Both the position numbers and the translations under genes were made by a program. This document shows positions 48,001 through 60,844 of a stretch of DNA of 64,000 bases, piece by piece. The stretch is taken from positions 41,241,804 to 41,305,803 of the forward strand of contig NC_134096.1 of assembly GCF_000715075.1 (NCBI RefSeq), in the 5' to 3' direction. The notes under the pieces were generated by a model. The model did not search any database, had not been told where the DNA came from, and saw only the letters and a list, made by a program, of their open reading frames with translations. Each line of letters starts with the position of its first letter. Within the stretch, counting starts at the first letter, position 1. This DNA is from Nicotiana tabacum. Lineage: Eukaryota > Streptophyta > Magnoliopsida > Solanales > Solanaceae.

Positions 48001-51000
48001 ACTAGAGCAGATCCCAAGACTTCACCCCTTCCTTTAAACTGTTGGGCATTACATTCTATAAAAGGAAAGTCAAAATGAAAGGTAAACAAATGAGAGAATA
48101 AATGCGACAGAAAGTGTCAGAGCTTCGAAAGCCTGAAATTGAGTATCCTTGAATTGAGAATGTTGTATCATTCCCAACCCAAGATGATAAGGCGGTAACA
48201 GAACTACGGCAACTCTAGAACGCATCATGCAGTTTATTTCAACACATGGGTTATGGCCTAGGAGAACTCACGCGACTATTAGCGCTGGGGAAGCCATGCA
48301 TTGGTAAACCAACCACACATTTCAAGTGAAGGAGTGAAAGCTACTCAACTGTAATGGTTGTAGAGGACCTACAACGAGTTGCGGTTGCTTCGCAAGCAAT
48401 AATCGATGGTATAGCATATGCGTGTCATGGTCTTGGGAGCAGTCATAGTTGTTTGAGTCGTTACGTTAGAGCAATACAACTATGAGTACCAGTCGTCCTA
48501 ACACTACTATCAAACCTACTTACGTTGTCCTTATTACCACTCATAGGGTAGTCGTTCCGTAACACCACTAGTCGTTATAGCACTAGTCCTTTTTATACGG
48601 TGTTTAGGAGGCCCACGAGTCAGCGCTAGAATCATCGGTTGTTTTGAACATAAATCGGTCACACTACTGGTTGTTTGGAATGCTAAGGCCAAAATGCAGA
48701 CGGTCGGGAACACTAAAGGAGCGTGCTCTTGGTGCTAGGGGTCGTTGCTCACGCAAGCGAAATGGTATTTTGGAGAACTAAGGGCGACTGGTGGTTTCTT
48801 CGTTCGATAAGACTAAAACCTTCACTTGCAACACTAGAGTCATTTTGGCACTTTGAGTTGTTACCAGTGTAGTGTAAACAACATCCCCGAAACTGGCGCA
48901 TGCGATATGCCTTGGTGTCTTTATGGTAATCAACATGCGTTAGGGAAAGAGTATACCAAGCCGAAGGTGATCCACATAACTACAAGTGTTGGGGATCGTT
49001 TGCCATAATGCTCTAACACACGTCATTATGGTGCTTTGGAACACTGCCAATCGCCACCTCTTGCAAGTAACAGTCGGTCACAAATGGTAATAATTATACG
49101 CTATCGTAGGCGCTTCTAATTTCTCTATAGATTCACAATACAGCATGCGCTGAAATCCCCCTAGCTACTTACTACTCTATAACACATAAAATCAAAAATG
49201 AAATGGAATTCAAATTGGTCGAGAAAAAGAACCGCGCTAGTTGGAATTTGGGGAAAGATAGAGAGCTCTCTAGAATCTCATGATCAAATTGAGAGTTCCC
49301 TTTGCTAGTCCATGAATATGCCGCACCCAGCAGTTTGAGGAGTTGGCCAGATACGGGTCGAAGCCCTGCCTTGAAAAAGTCAGGACTTTTGGGCAGATTC
49401 CAATATCCGGGCCATCTCTTTCTACGAATTCCTCGGGTTGTCGGAATCTCTGGTTCGAACAAGACCAGGAGTCCCATTCATTCGTTTATGGGAGCGAATC
49501 TCTGTTCCCATTCTCCACCGGGTCATCAAGTGATAACCAGTTAAATTCATTTTTCCATCCATGATTTTTACCCTAGGACTAACTCTGTTTGACCTACCTT
49601 GATTGCCTAGTTAATGCTACCGTCGCAAGCAACCTCTTAAAAATTAGGGAGTGAATGACCCTTCTATCTAGATCGATGATTTCGTTCGGCCAAGCCATCT
49701 ATCGAAAGTCTTGCAAGTAACCTATAATAAGCTAAGCGAGCTAGAAGCTAAAGTGAATCTTTTTTGGCATCTTTTTCTTTGCTTTGACTGCGACGTTGTT
49801 TGGTCTTCCTCTTTCCCTTGTCCCATGTTTCAAAGCTAGCAACAAGTTCGAGCCTTCGCGATCTCTCTTGAACGGCGGTCGGTCAGTCCATTTCTTCTTT
49901 TGATGCAAGACTGATGCTTTGAATGTCTCCCATATCATTCGATAATAAAGATCCACTACTTACCTTATAGACGCTAAACTCAGTACCTCACTTCCTTACT
50001 AGTACACCTACTATACCCATACTTATTACGAATGTGTTCACCAGACATCTGACTTAGCAACCTTCTTCTTAGACCGGCAATGATAAGGAAGGAGATCTAT
50101 GGATAATGGGATATAGAAGTCAGGCGCGACAGTCAGCTCAGTCAGAGCGAAAGCAGTCAGGAAAGGTTAACGTCAGACAATGTAGTGCAAGCGACTGGTA
50201 GCGCTTGCCATATAAAGAAGGCGACTATAGTGGGAGACGAAGGCGATGTGGGATTGCCAAATAGAGGTAGAGCTTGCAAGGAAATTCAAAAGATGTTAGT
50301 AAGATGTAGCGCTAGCTAGGTTAGGGTAGCACTTGCCATAAAGAAGCTAGCTAGAAAGCAGGTCAGGCAGGCTAGCGATAGTACAAGCAAGCTAACACGC
50401 AGGCGAGGTTGAATGGGGCTTGCACAAGCTTTATATTATCGCAAGCGCAACCTTTGACCCCTTCGTCGATAGCCTCTCATTTGTTAGACTACTCGCGTGG
50501 CCTACTGCATTTAGGTATAAGAAACCCCAACCAGGAAAAGAGTGTAAAGCAGTACTTATTTTAAATTTTGTCCCTTGTAAACAAAAGTGGTCATGACATA
50601 AATTGCTAATGAAGACCAGATCCCCAGTCACTGACAATTGCGTGTGGCATTCCATGCAATGAATATATCAGTAAATGACGTTGTCAAGGTAGATGTGATT
50701 ATTTGCCTTTAAAAATATTGCATATAAAGAGAAAGATAGCCAGTCTTCTTGAGCGGACGAGAGTGTTATGTAAAAAGGACCAAAGAGGATCCTATCCTAA
50801 AGGAGAAGGAGGAGGAGTAGGAGCTACGTTTAGGGGCAGAATCGAATGATTACGATATAAACAATGAGATAATGGAGAACACTTAGAAAATTCACTTTGA
50901 GTACAGGGAAGACTGCTGGTAGGAATTTCTCAGGGCGTATTATGATTTTTCACCAAGGGGGTGGATCGAAGTGATTGCAACGGAGAATTGATCTGAAACA

Positions 51001-51360
51001 AAGCACTTAGTCTATATGCATTATAGAAAAAATAGAATATGAGACTAATCATTCTTCTTAAATTGCTCCGGTATGATGGACCGGGGGGGGAAGGGGTTTT
51101 CAGAGAAAATGCAACATGATAGAAGAGTTCGCTCTGCCGCATAAGATCCTTGAATCAACCACGGCTACCATCTGCGGTCCATTTTTGTTCTCTTCCCTAC
51201 CAGGGAAGTAGGATGAAAGAAAGGTAGCTTGCTTCTCTCGTGGATGGGTGGCGACTTATGTAGTGGTCGCCCTTTCTACCAGAATGCCTTCTTGATCAAA
51301 GAGGCCCTTTTTTACTAGTAAGAACGCAGGAAGTAAAACAACTTGCGCGAAGGACATTTT
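45039..51360. other. Mitochondrial-like DNA (candidate NUMT), part 2
   Basis: 6.3 kb with the same texture as 14080-16931: balanced composition, many AAGCTTT/GAAAG phrases, no transposon signature and no long frame. The largest frames (46088-46369, 93 codons; 49172-49477 minus, 101 codons; 45529-45783, 84 codons) match nothing I can name. No ribosomal, tRNA or respiratory-chain gene was recognised. It runs from the Ogre 3' LTR to the solo LTR at 51361. Around 48350-49100 are many GTCGTT/CACTA phrases, possibly a different sequence class. Confidence 0.45.
50197..50346. repeat. Imperfect direct repeat with GCTTGCC core
   Basis: GGTAGCGCTTGCCATATAAAG (from 50197) recurs as GGGTAGCACTTGCCATAAAG (from 50324), about 127 bp apart, amid many GCAAGC/GCTAGC words. 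Such short repeats are typical of plant mitochondrial intergenic DNA. Confidence 0.6.
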
Positions 51361-54271
51361 TGTCATGACCTAAACCGTAGGGCCGCGACGGGCACCTTGT
51401 GCCTAACTCAACCGAGTACCAACGTAACGTATCCTTCTTATCATACTATCATGGGTAAATGAACCGAAAAGGCCGTCATGAGATAACTAGAATTAATCAT
51501 AAGATAATACTCGACATGGGATGATCCAACATGATATAGAAGCTTATGCATGCGACATACGGGCCTATAAGGCCGACATAATCCTTTGTATACTCAAATC
51601 ATAGGCCGACAAGGCCATACAAGTATCTATATACATGACATCTGTCTAAAAGCCTCTAAGAGTACATAAATGTCATAAAGGTTGGGACAGAGCCCCAAAT
51701 ACTAATCAATACATGTCTAAATCATACTTACCAAATAGGCAACTCCTGAGCAAGTGGAGTGCACAAAAACCTTCCGCTGAGCTGATAGCCTACTAGGAGA
51801 ACTCTTAACCAGTCTATCGGGACCTGAGGGCATAAAACGTAGCATCCCCAGGCAAAAGAGACGTCAGTACAAATAATTACCGAGTATGTAAGGCATGAAA
51901 ATAGTATATAAAAGATATGAAAGAAACACGGAGTAAAGAACTAAACCTGTAATTCTGAATAGCTCTGTGAATCATGAAAAATTTATAATGTCATGCATGC
52001 GCGTATAAATGTCATACCATGCATAGGTATATACATAACGCCATCAAGCCTCTGAGGGCATCCCATCATATCATCTCAGCCACTGTGGGCGAAATCATCA
52101 ACGTATATCAGCTGATCAGGTGGTGGTGCGTATATAATGCCATAACCTTTCCCCATATCCCATATACATATAATATACATGTATAGAACGCCATCTGGTC
52201 ATGGGTCAATAAACATGTATAAATGAATGCAATGCATAATGAAGTAAGTCAATGATATAATGCAATGATACACCTTTATCAACTACGTATTGTTCTGAGA
52301 CCTATGAACAGAAGCTATAATAATAAGACACATGGGGAATCAATAACATAGGCACCCCTAGTACTTCTATGAATAGAGGCATTTATAAAAGTTGCGTGTT
52401 TGCTTGTTTCGTTTGTATCGTATAGATCATGCCAAAAGGAAATAAGGGATAGCCTTAATATACCTTTGCAATCTTCTCTCCAATCGTCAACCAAACTCAA
52501 TATTATCTTCTTACGTCTCCAATGAGTAACCCGAATTCATCGTCATCATATAAGCATTGTAACTCTCATATTTCAAAACCAATATTCTACAAGAAAACGG
52601 ACAGCACATCCCCTATTTTTACTACATCCCATAAGTCACTAAAAGTCACTAAACAACCCAAACAACAACAATATAATCCACAATAAGCTCTCTAATTACT
52701 GCAACAACCATTTTGAGCGGCTGGCTCGATTTACAATTAACAAAAAATATAATTTAATCCAATTCCTTTTCCATGAATCTTCCTACAACTTGTATAACAT
52801 CATACTTATGCTTACCATATCATTTTCATCCCAAAACATCATAAAAATAATCTTCAAAAATAGTCCACACGCCTAGCACCTTAACCTTTATCGTCAACCT
52901 CTTATTTTTCATGTTATCTTCTTCAATCAACTGAATTAGCACATAGAAAATCTTAACAACAGCAGCCAAAACATAATCAAACTATTTATAATAATTTTTA
53001 GCCACAACCAACCATATATATAGCCGCAACACAGCCCACAAAAAAAGATAACGATTCCTTATGCCATGTCAATTACTATCTTAAAGATTTTAATTCAAAC
53101 AACACAAACAACACATGATTAACCTTAAGCATAACCAAGAACAAGATTTACATACTTTAGGCAGTAGATACAACTTGAAATTTCAGCCATAACAACATAT
53201 ATATATATAGTTGGTTGTGAATTTCAGCCATATATATATATATAGCCTTAAAACAACCCAACAAAAGATAACAACAACTCTTCCCCTTTCAAGTGTTATC
53301 TTGTAATCATCATCCAATAACTTAACCAACACATAGATAATATTAATCCCAAGAAATAGGTGTTATACATACCTTAAAGAATCTAGAAAAACTCGAACCA
53401 AATCTTCCCTTATCTTACAACCACCCTTAATCACATTATGACACCATAAAGACTCTCTTCTTCACTTAGGCTAAATTTTGATGTTTGATTATGGTGTATT
53501 CCTTTGGAATTTATTTGGAGCCTTTGGGGAGCTGTTTGGGAGGGTTGGGAGAGTGTGATTCTGGAAGGAGAATGAAAAATGAGCAAAGCGCATCCCAAAA
53601 ATAAGATAAGAATAAGTGAAGATCGGGCCCCGACCAAGTGGGTCCCATAGGGGCCTCCTGCGCAGTCTCGCGAAAACGTAAATATTTATCTATACTGATG
53701 TCGATGAACGGTTTGCAGAGTTAGAAACTAGACACATGGAGCTTTAATTTAATATAAATATCTTCCTGTAACTCTCAATATATTGGGAGAAAATCGCCTC
53801 GCAACCTGGCCTATAAATCTGCCAGTTTCTCCGAAGTGCGGCGACGTGACTTGGCGACCCTATTTTAAAAATCCATATTTATTTACTCCTATATTGTATG
53901 AATAAATGGTTTGGACTTTGGAAACTAGATTCATATACCTTCATTTTGGTATGATATATGTCTCAAAATGACATCATAAAGCTTACGAATTAATTTCTCA
54001 AAACGACTCGTTACAAGGCAAATCTTAACTCGATTTTTCCGCAACTTAAATCCGATTTTTCCCAAACTTTATATTCCATATCCAAACATCATATATAGTC
54101 ATATCATAACTTTAAACTCATTTAAATCATGATTAGAAAGTTTCATATTCATTTTAGCTTACTTAAGACTTCGGTAAACCTTTCTTATCCTTATAAAAGG
54201 ATTTCATTCTTTTTGAGCTTACTTTAGTTAATCCTATAATGACAGTGACGTTTGAAGTATGGGGTGTAACA
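51361..54271 (-). mobile_element. Solo LTR in mitochondrial-like DNA
   Basis: About 2.9 kb from TGTCATGACC to GGGGTGTAACA; on the minus strand it therefore begins TGTTACACCCC and ends GGTCATGACA. No coding frame. Flanks are CATTTT on the left and GATTTC on the right, so a duplication of only 4 bp (ATTT) is visible and the exact end may be off by one base. The sequence outside both ends is mitochondrial-like. Length and ends fit a large LTR of the same broad family as the other minus-strand LTRs here. Confidence 0.7.
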
Positions 54272-54555
54272 GATTTCTTCTCTGTCCTCTCAGCTCCAAA
54301 GGATAGGTAAGAGACTGCATCCCTTTCCTTCAGTAGCTCGTTAGGTTTCCCAAGAATAGTGGTAGCTAGGGCAAAGCCCGCTTTCTTTGATCCGCGAATG
54401 AGAGAGAAAGTCTAAGGAAAAAACACGTTATCTCTTTATGGGTACATAGGATCAAATGTAAAGCAGCGTTCTCTTGGCACCATTTTAAGCGGCAAGAAAC
54501 TTTAGGGCTTGTTGGAGCTTCTAAGCGTAACGAATCGAAGTTGAAGATAGATTAA
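54272..54555. other. Mitochondrial-like DNA (candidate NUMT), part 3
   Basis: About 280 bp that resumes the mitochondrial-like texture after the solo LTR (GCCCGCTTTCTTTGATCCGC, AAGCAGCGTTCTCTTGGC) and stops where the next LTR remnant starts. The right boundary is approximate. Confidence 0.42.
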
Positions 54556-55067
54556 GGTAGCTTGCCTGCCAGTATCACATTACTTGAAACTCATTACTAC
54601 TACACCGAGGTTAGTCTTAATACTTACTGGGTACCGATTATGGTGTACTCATGCTATGCTTCTGCACATCTTTTTGTGCAGATCCAGGTACCTTGGACCG
54701 TACTGATCTATAGTAAGTCATTTCACACACCGGAGACTTCAAGGTATCCCTGCATGATCCAACCACAGGCCTCGGAGTCACCCTCTTAGTTTCATTACTA
54801 TTGTTTATGTATTATAGACAATTCTGTATTTTGAGATTAATATTGTGTATTCGATTAGAGCTTGTGACTCTGTACCACATAGTTTTGGGATATTATGCCG
54901 AATACTTTGTGCTTTGGCCGATATTACTTTTATTTCCACATTTTTGATAAACAATATTTTTGTTAATTCATGTTTTCATTGTTTAAAATAATGTTGAGTG
55001 ACCGGCTTAACTAGTTGGAAGACTAGGTGTCATCACGACTCTCAATGAGGAAATTTCGATCGTGACA
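54556..55067 (+). mobile_element. 5' LTR remnant (U5 part) of Tekay-like chromovirus
   Basis: About 510 bp holding the last part of an LTR: ACACCGAGGTTAGTCTTAAT, TACTTACTGGGTACCG, TTTGTGCAGATCCAGGTACC, and the end TTTCGATCGTGACA before a primer site. These are hallmark phrases of Solanaceae Tekay/Del LTR ends. The U3 and most of R are absent, so it has no promoter. Confidence 0.65.
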
Positions 55068-55070
55068 AGT

Positions 55071-55082
55071 TGGTATCAGAGC
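55071..55082 (+). other. Primer binding site, initiator tRNA-Met type
   Basis: TGGTATCAGAGC, three bases after the LTR end GTGACA. Confidence 0.88.
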
Positions 55083-55254
55083 TCTAGGTTTATAGGTTCT
55101 ATGATTCTTAAGTCTTGCGGATCGGTACGGGGAGACGTTTGTACTTATCTTTGAGGGGTTACAGAACTATTAGGAAATTTCACTTTTTTCGTTACTTTTC
55201 ATGCAGATTTATTGATTTCCGAACTTAACCTTTTGTCTTTCTATTCTCTCATAG

Positions 55255-56460
55255 ATGGTGAGTACACGCACTGTTGGATTTGATGAGGAAACCTCGCGCC
55301 CCTTGCAAGTGCTGTGAGAGGTCGGGCTGATGAAGAGCACATGCTACAGCTAGAGCACCTGCCAGAGCAGTGATCGAGGATCCACCAGCAGCTCCGGTTG
55401 GGGAGAAGGCACCTGATATACCTATTACTATCCCTGGACTCCATAAAACTTTAACACAATTCCTGAGCATGTTTGGTACCTTGGCTCAGCGAGACTGATC
55501 CCACTTGTACCAGCTACTTCTCAAGATGGGGGAGGAACACAGACTCCCGCCTCCCGTACTCCAGAGCAGTGGGTCCATGTTGATCAGATTTTAGAGCAGA
55601 GGAGGCTTGAGAGGTTCAAGAAGTATGATCTTCCTACTTTCAGTGGCGCAGTTTCTAAGGATGCACATGGTTTCCTAGACTAGTGTCATTGTATTCTCCA
55701 CACCATGGGAATTGTGGAGGTGAGCAGAGTTGCCTTTACCACATTTCAGTTGACGTGTTCAGCATATAGGTGGTGGCAGGCTTATGAGGAGGGTAGGCCA
55801 GTTGGTACATCGCCACTCACTTGGGCTTATTTTTCTGATCTATTTTTAAGGGAGTTTGTCCAACAGACCCTCCGGGATGCATGGCGCATAGAGTTCGAGC
55901 AATTGCGTTAGAGACTATGACGGTGTCAGAATATGCCATGAGGTTTAGTAGCTATCCCTCCATGCACCTTCTTTGGTTTCTACAGTCAGAGATCGAGTCT
56001 GCAGATTTATTGAAAGGCTCAGTTATGGTATTAGATGCAGTCTGGCAAGGGAGCTGGAGATCGATACTCCATTACAGCGGGTTATTAAGATTACTTGGAC
56101 ATTAGAGCGTATTCGTGGTCAGGAGAGGGAGGATAGGGAGTACAAGAGGCCTCATGGTTTTGGAGGATCTGGGGGCTCCTACTTTGGGGGAAAGATCCAT
56201 TATGGCAGAGTTTTATCAATCAAACAAATAGGTACGAACTTCAGGCCACTCGTAGTGCCCTAGATATTTCAGGACATCAGAGTACTCATCTTACCCAGCC
56301 ATCATCTTGTGCACCTCGTTCACGGGGTGCTTACAGCCGTTATTCTAGCCATCCGGGTCAGGCTCAGTTCCAGTAGCCAAACCCGCCGATAAATTGTTTC
56401 GAGTGTGGTGATACTGGGCACATTATAAGGGATTGTCCCAAACTTAGGAGTAGTGGACCT
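55255..56460 (+). pseudogene. Chromovirus gag relic
   Basis: ATG at 55255 opens MVSTRTVGFDEETSRPLQVL, then a stop. Shifted frames carry SRVAFTTFQLTCSAYRWWQA, WAYFSDLFLREFVQQTLRDA and RMREF-type Gag core remnants (RDRVCRFIERLSYGIRCSLA, ELEIDTPLQRVIKITWTLER). A CCHC zinc knuckle follows at about 56395-56436: CFECGDTGHIIRDC, with the C-x2-C-x4-H-x4-C spacing intact. At least five frame changes or stops destroy the gene. Gag would form the particle and the knuckle would bind RNA. Confidence 0.82.
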
Positions 56461-56529
56461 CCATAGGGTACACAGTCCATGGTTTCTGCTCCATTTTCTA
56501 CTTCACCTGCACAGCCAGCCAAAGGGGAG

Positions 56530-58508
56530 GACAGGTGGGTAGCGGTCGTCCTAGAGGGGGAGGCCAGGCCCGTTGTTATGCTTTTCCGGGTAGGACTGAG
56601 GCTATTGCATCAGATGCTATCATCACAGGTATTATTCCGGTCTATCATAGGAATGCATCAATTTTACTTGATCCAGGTTCAACGTATTCATATGTATCAT
56701 CTTACTTTACTTCATATTTGGATATATCTCGTGATTCTTTGAGTGCCCATGTTTATGTGTCTATGCTTGTTGGGGATTCTATTATGGTAGACCATGTCTA
56801 TCGGTCGTGTTTTGTCACTATCAAGAGTTATGAGACTAAGGTTGACCTTCTGTTACTCAATATGGTATAATTTTATGTGATTTTGGGCATGGATTGGTTG
56901 TCGACCTATCACGCTATTCTAGATTGTCACGCCAAGAGTATGACATTGGCTATGCCGAGTTTACCATAGTTGAGTGGAGAGGTACATTGGGTTATGTTCC
57001 TAGTAGGGTAGTGTCCTTTCTGAAGGCACAACGAATTGTTGAGAAGGGGTGCTTATCATATCTAGCCTTTGTGAGGGATGTCACTGCTGATACTACTACC
57101 GTTGAGTCAGTTCCAGTAGTGAGATATTTTGCACATATGTTTCCAGCAGACCTACCAGGCATGCCACCAGATAGGGATATCGATTATGGTATTGAATTGG
57201 TGTCGAGCACTTAGCCCATTTCTATTCCACCGTATCGCATGGCAGCAGTAGAGTTGAAGGAATTAAAGGAACAACTTCAGGAGTTTCTTGACAAGGGTTT
57301 CATCATGTAGAGTATTTCACCTTGGGGTGCTCAAATTCTATTAGTGAAGAAGAAAGACAACTCTATGAGAATGTGTATTCACTACAAGCAGCTGAACAAA
57401 GTTATAGTCAAGAACAAGTACCCACTACTGCGCATTGATGATTTCTTCGATTAGCTTCAGGGTGCTCGAGTATTCTCGAAGATTGACTTAAGGTCGGGGT
57501 ATCATCAACAGAAGATTCGGGATTCAGACATTCTGAAGATAGCTTTCAGGACTCGCTATAGTCACTATGAGTTTCTGGTGATGTCATTTGGGCTGACTAA
57601 TGCCCCAGCAGCCTTTATTCACTTGATGAACAGTGTATTCCAGCCATATCTTGATTCCTTTGTCATCGTATTCATTGAAGACATATTGGTGGATCCGAAG
57701 AAGATTGAGGCAGTTCAGAGTTGGCCCATACCTTCTAGCGCTACTGAGATCCGGAAGTTTCTTAGTTTGGCTGTGTATTATCGTCGTTTTATGGAGGGGA
57801 TTTCATATATAGCAACACCTTTGACTAGATTAACTCAGAAGGGTGCCCCAATTAGGTGTCCTAACAAGTGTGAGGAGATCATTCAGAAGCTCAAGGCTAC
57901 CTTGGCTACAACTCCAGTTCTGGTTTTGCCTTTAACATCGATTTCTTATACAATTTATTTTGATGCTGCATGGATTAGCATTGGGTGTGTGTTAATGCAG
58001 AAGGGTAGAGTTATTATGTATGCTTCACGTCAGTTGAATCCTCATGAGAAGAACTACCTAGTGCACGACTTGGAGTTGGCGACAATTATTCACGCACTGA
58101 AGATATATGGAGGCACTATCTCTACGACATGTCATGTGAGGTGTTCACGGATCACAGGAGTCTACGACACTTGTTCAAGAAAGAGGATCTAAACTTGAGG
58201 CAACAGAGGTCGTTGGAGCTACTAGAGGACTATGATATCACAATTCTTTATCATCCCGGGAAGGCCAATGTGATGGTCGATGCTTTGAGTAGGAAGGCTG
58301 AGAACATGGGTAGTCTTTCTTTTATTCCATTTTAGGAGAGATCGTTAGCTTTGGATGTTCAGGCTTTGGCCAACAGGTTCGTGAGGTTGGATGCTTCAGA
58401 GCCAAGCTAGGTTCTTGTTTGCGTGGTTTCACGGTCTTCTTTATTTAAGCGCATCCAGGCACGTCAGTATGATAACCCCCCTCCCCCCTTTATTTTCCTT
58501 GTGGACAC
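56530..58508 (+). pseudogene. Chromovirus pol relic: protease, RT, RNase H
   Basis: Protease is recognisable by ASILLDPGSTYSYVSS and VILGMDWLSTYHAILDCHAK; the active-site triad reads DPG in place of DSG or DTG, which is common in this lineage. RT follows: [40 protein letters not shown] and [20 protein letters not shown]. The catalytic box is FIED (57671-57682) in place of FIDD. The chain then jumps in frame from DILV to [20 protein letters not shown], so about 50 codons of the RT thumb side are gone. RNase [29 protein letters not shown]-type [53 protein letters not shown]. Cut at 58508 by a solo LTR. Confidence 0.85.
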
Positions 58509-60844
58509 TATCACGCCCCGAACCTGGAGGGGCGAGACTGGCACCCGATGCCTCACCTAACCTTACGTACCAACTTACGACTAAGGAACTCTGATCATGT
58601 GATGTCATACTTTGGCCATGGGCCACATTGCAAGACAACTGCGAATGCTGAATAAATATCAATATAAAACTGGGCCGACAAGGTCGTCATAATTACTACA
58701 GCTGACAAACCAACCAAATATACATACAAGGCCTACAAGCCCAACATGCTGCACTAACTGACAGGATATGTCTACAAGCCTCTACTGGTGGATATACTGT
58801 GATCAGAACAGCTTCCCGACCTACTCATAACATATATACATTTATACACAATATGTACATAAAGCTCTAGACCCGGCAACTCCGAAAGGCATGGAGCTTA
58901 CCGATCAAGCTGAACTCGGGCAACACTTAATGAGGAGGTATACATGTCTGTTTGAACCTGCACGCATGAAATGCAGTGCCCCCAAAAAAGGGACGTCAGT
59001 ACGAAATAATGTACCGAGTATGTAAGGCACTATACTGAAAGCTGAAACTGAACTGATAATATAATAACTGAAAGCAACTGCAAGTCAATGATAATCTGAA
59101 GATATGCTTACCTGCTGATACTGACTCAACTCTCTCAATATAGTAAGTAAAATAGTTGTCCGGCCTTATAAGCCTCGGTATATATATAACTGCTCTGCCG
59201 TAGTAGGCTCGCTCATAGGCGCTCGGCCATACTAGGTTCTGTATCTCGGCTAATTGGGCTCGCTCATAGGCGCTCGGCCACAGTAGGCTCGGTATATAAC
59301 TTACCATCTGATCAGAGGTTGCCCAATAGGGGCCTGCCCATTGATTATAGCTCGATGGTAATGAAAATACTGTAATACTGCATATATAGGCTCTCTGCTC
59401 TCTTGACTAGAAAAAGACAATACTCAACTGAATATGAAGTCCCGATAAGGAGAATATTGTAACTTACGAGACTAGAAAAATATACATAAATTTCGGAATA
59501 TGAATTTCTCTTTATGTCTCGTCATCAACTAATGTAATGGATTCCCTTATTATTTAATCATTCATTTTCTTAAGTAATGACATATGGTGTTTGTAACCTT
59601 ATGCTTGTTGACTAAACGAGGACTATTTTACATTTTGGTATAACTTATGCAAATCGTAAAAGTATCAGTGTGTTAGTAATAAAGGTATCTCAACACCTTC
59701 AATTAGGAAATCCTTACATAATAATCCACATATTATTGTTCCCTCATTATTTTCCACTGCATAAACAATTTCTGCATTATTACAATTCGGCATAATTTCC
59801 CAGATTTTTGGTATTACAGGGTCATGCCAAAATGAAGGAAGGGCTTAGCCTTAACATACCTGAGTCGATTCTCTGTATGATATTCTTGAAAAAGGTTGCA
59901 CCGTACTCCTTTAGAATCGCAAAATTCCGTTGCTATTACGCAGTATAATTTCGTATGAAATTGTTTGACGAGCAAAATCACGTCAATCTATCTCACTTTG
60001 TAGAAGAATCATATGAAACAAGATATATGAAACAAGAGCCACTTTGTAAAATCATGTTTGAGACTTTCCACCGTAAGTGTCTCACTTACAAAATATATAA
60101 TCCCTTGCAACAAATGAATTTGATAACCTTGATGATAAGTTAGAGATACACCAAAATCATTTCACTTTTCACGTGTAATTGTCTTAAGTTTGATATCCAG
60201 TTGCCTACTAATTGATTTGTCTAAAGGTAAGAGTCACCTATGTCTTATTCCACTTGCTGCCACGTGGGGGTGGGGTGGGGATTTTAATCTTATCCTATAA
60301 TTAATTAATTAATTAGATAATATCCCGCTATCCGATAATTACCCAATTACCCGCACAATTAAAAATTGTCTCAAATTACTTAAAATTCTATTTATTTTTT
60401 ATGTATTTTTTACATCATACTATCATGGTCATATGGTACCATATAAAGTAAATACATACACTATTATTTTTACTAAAATATCCATGTAAAAATACATATA
60501 TTTCTCAACTTATAATTTTTCTAATCTCATATAATAAGTAAAAATTCGCGTTCGCTTAATTCTTAAAATGATAAAAAGATAACCTTCTTTTCTTGTGAAA
60601 AAAATAATTTCTATCTTTACAATAAAGAAAATCTCATAAACTTTCTCATATTAGGTGTATAATTTATCATATCCGATAATAGTAATAATGGTAACTATTC
60701 AAAATTATACTTATAAAAATTTTACTAAAATACTCCACTTAAAAGAAAATACCACATTAACATAATATCTAACGGTATCAATGTTGATAAACTTACGGAG
60801 TCTTACGGTCACAAATCCTCTGTAGAAAAGTACGGGATGTAACA
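58509..60844 (-). mobile_element. Solo LTR inside chromovirus pol
   Basis: 2336 bp, TATCACGCCCC to GGATGTAACA; the first bases are a decayed TG. It is flanked by a perfect 5-bp duplication GACAC at 58504-58508 and 60845-60849, and the host pol frame resumes right after it. Same family as 21799-23541 (matching right ends) and 62615-64000 (matching left part). It contains repeated GGGCTCGCTCATAGGCGCTCGGCCA units near 59205-59290. No genes. Confidence 0.92.
59206..59290. repeat. Tandem GCTCATAGGCGCTCGGCCA units in solo LTR
   Basis: Two copies about 50 bp apart (from 59206 and 59256). The same pair occurs in the related LTR at about 63343-63425. Confidence 0.75.

Noticed and set aside
49172..49477. 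101-codon minus-strand frame in mitochondrial-like DNA
   Set aside because: No recognisable domain; overlapping frames on the other strand are equally open.
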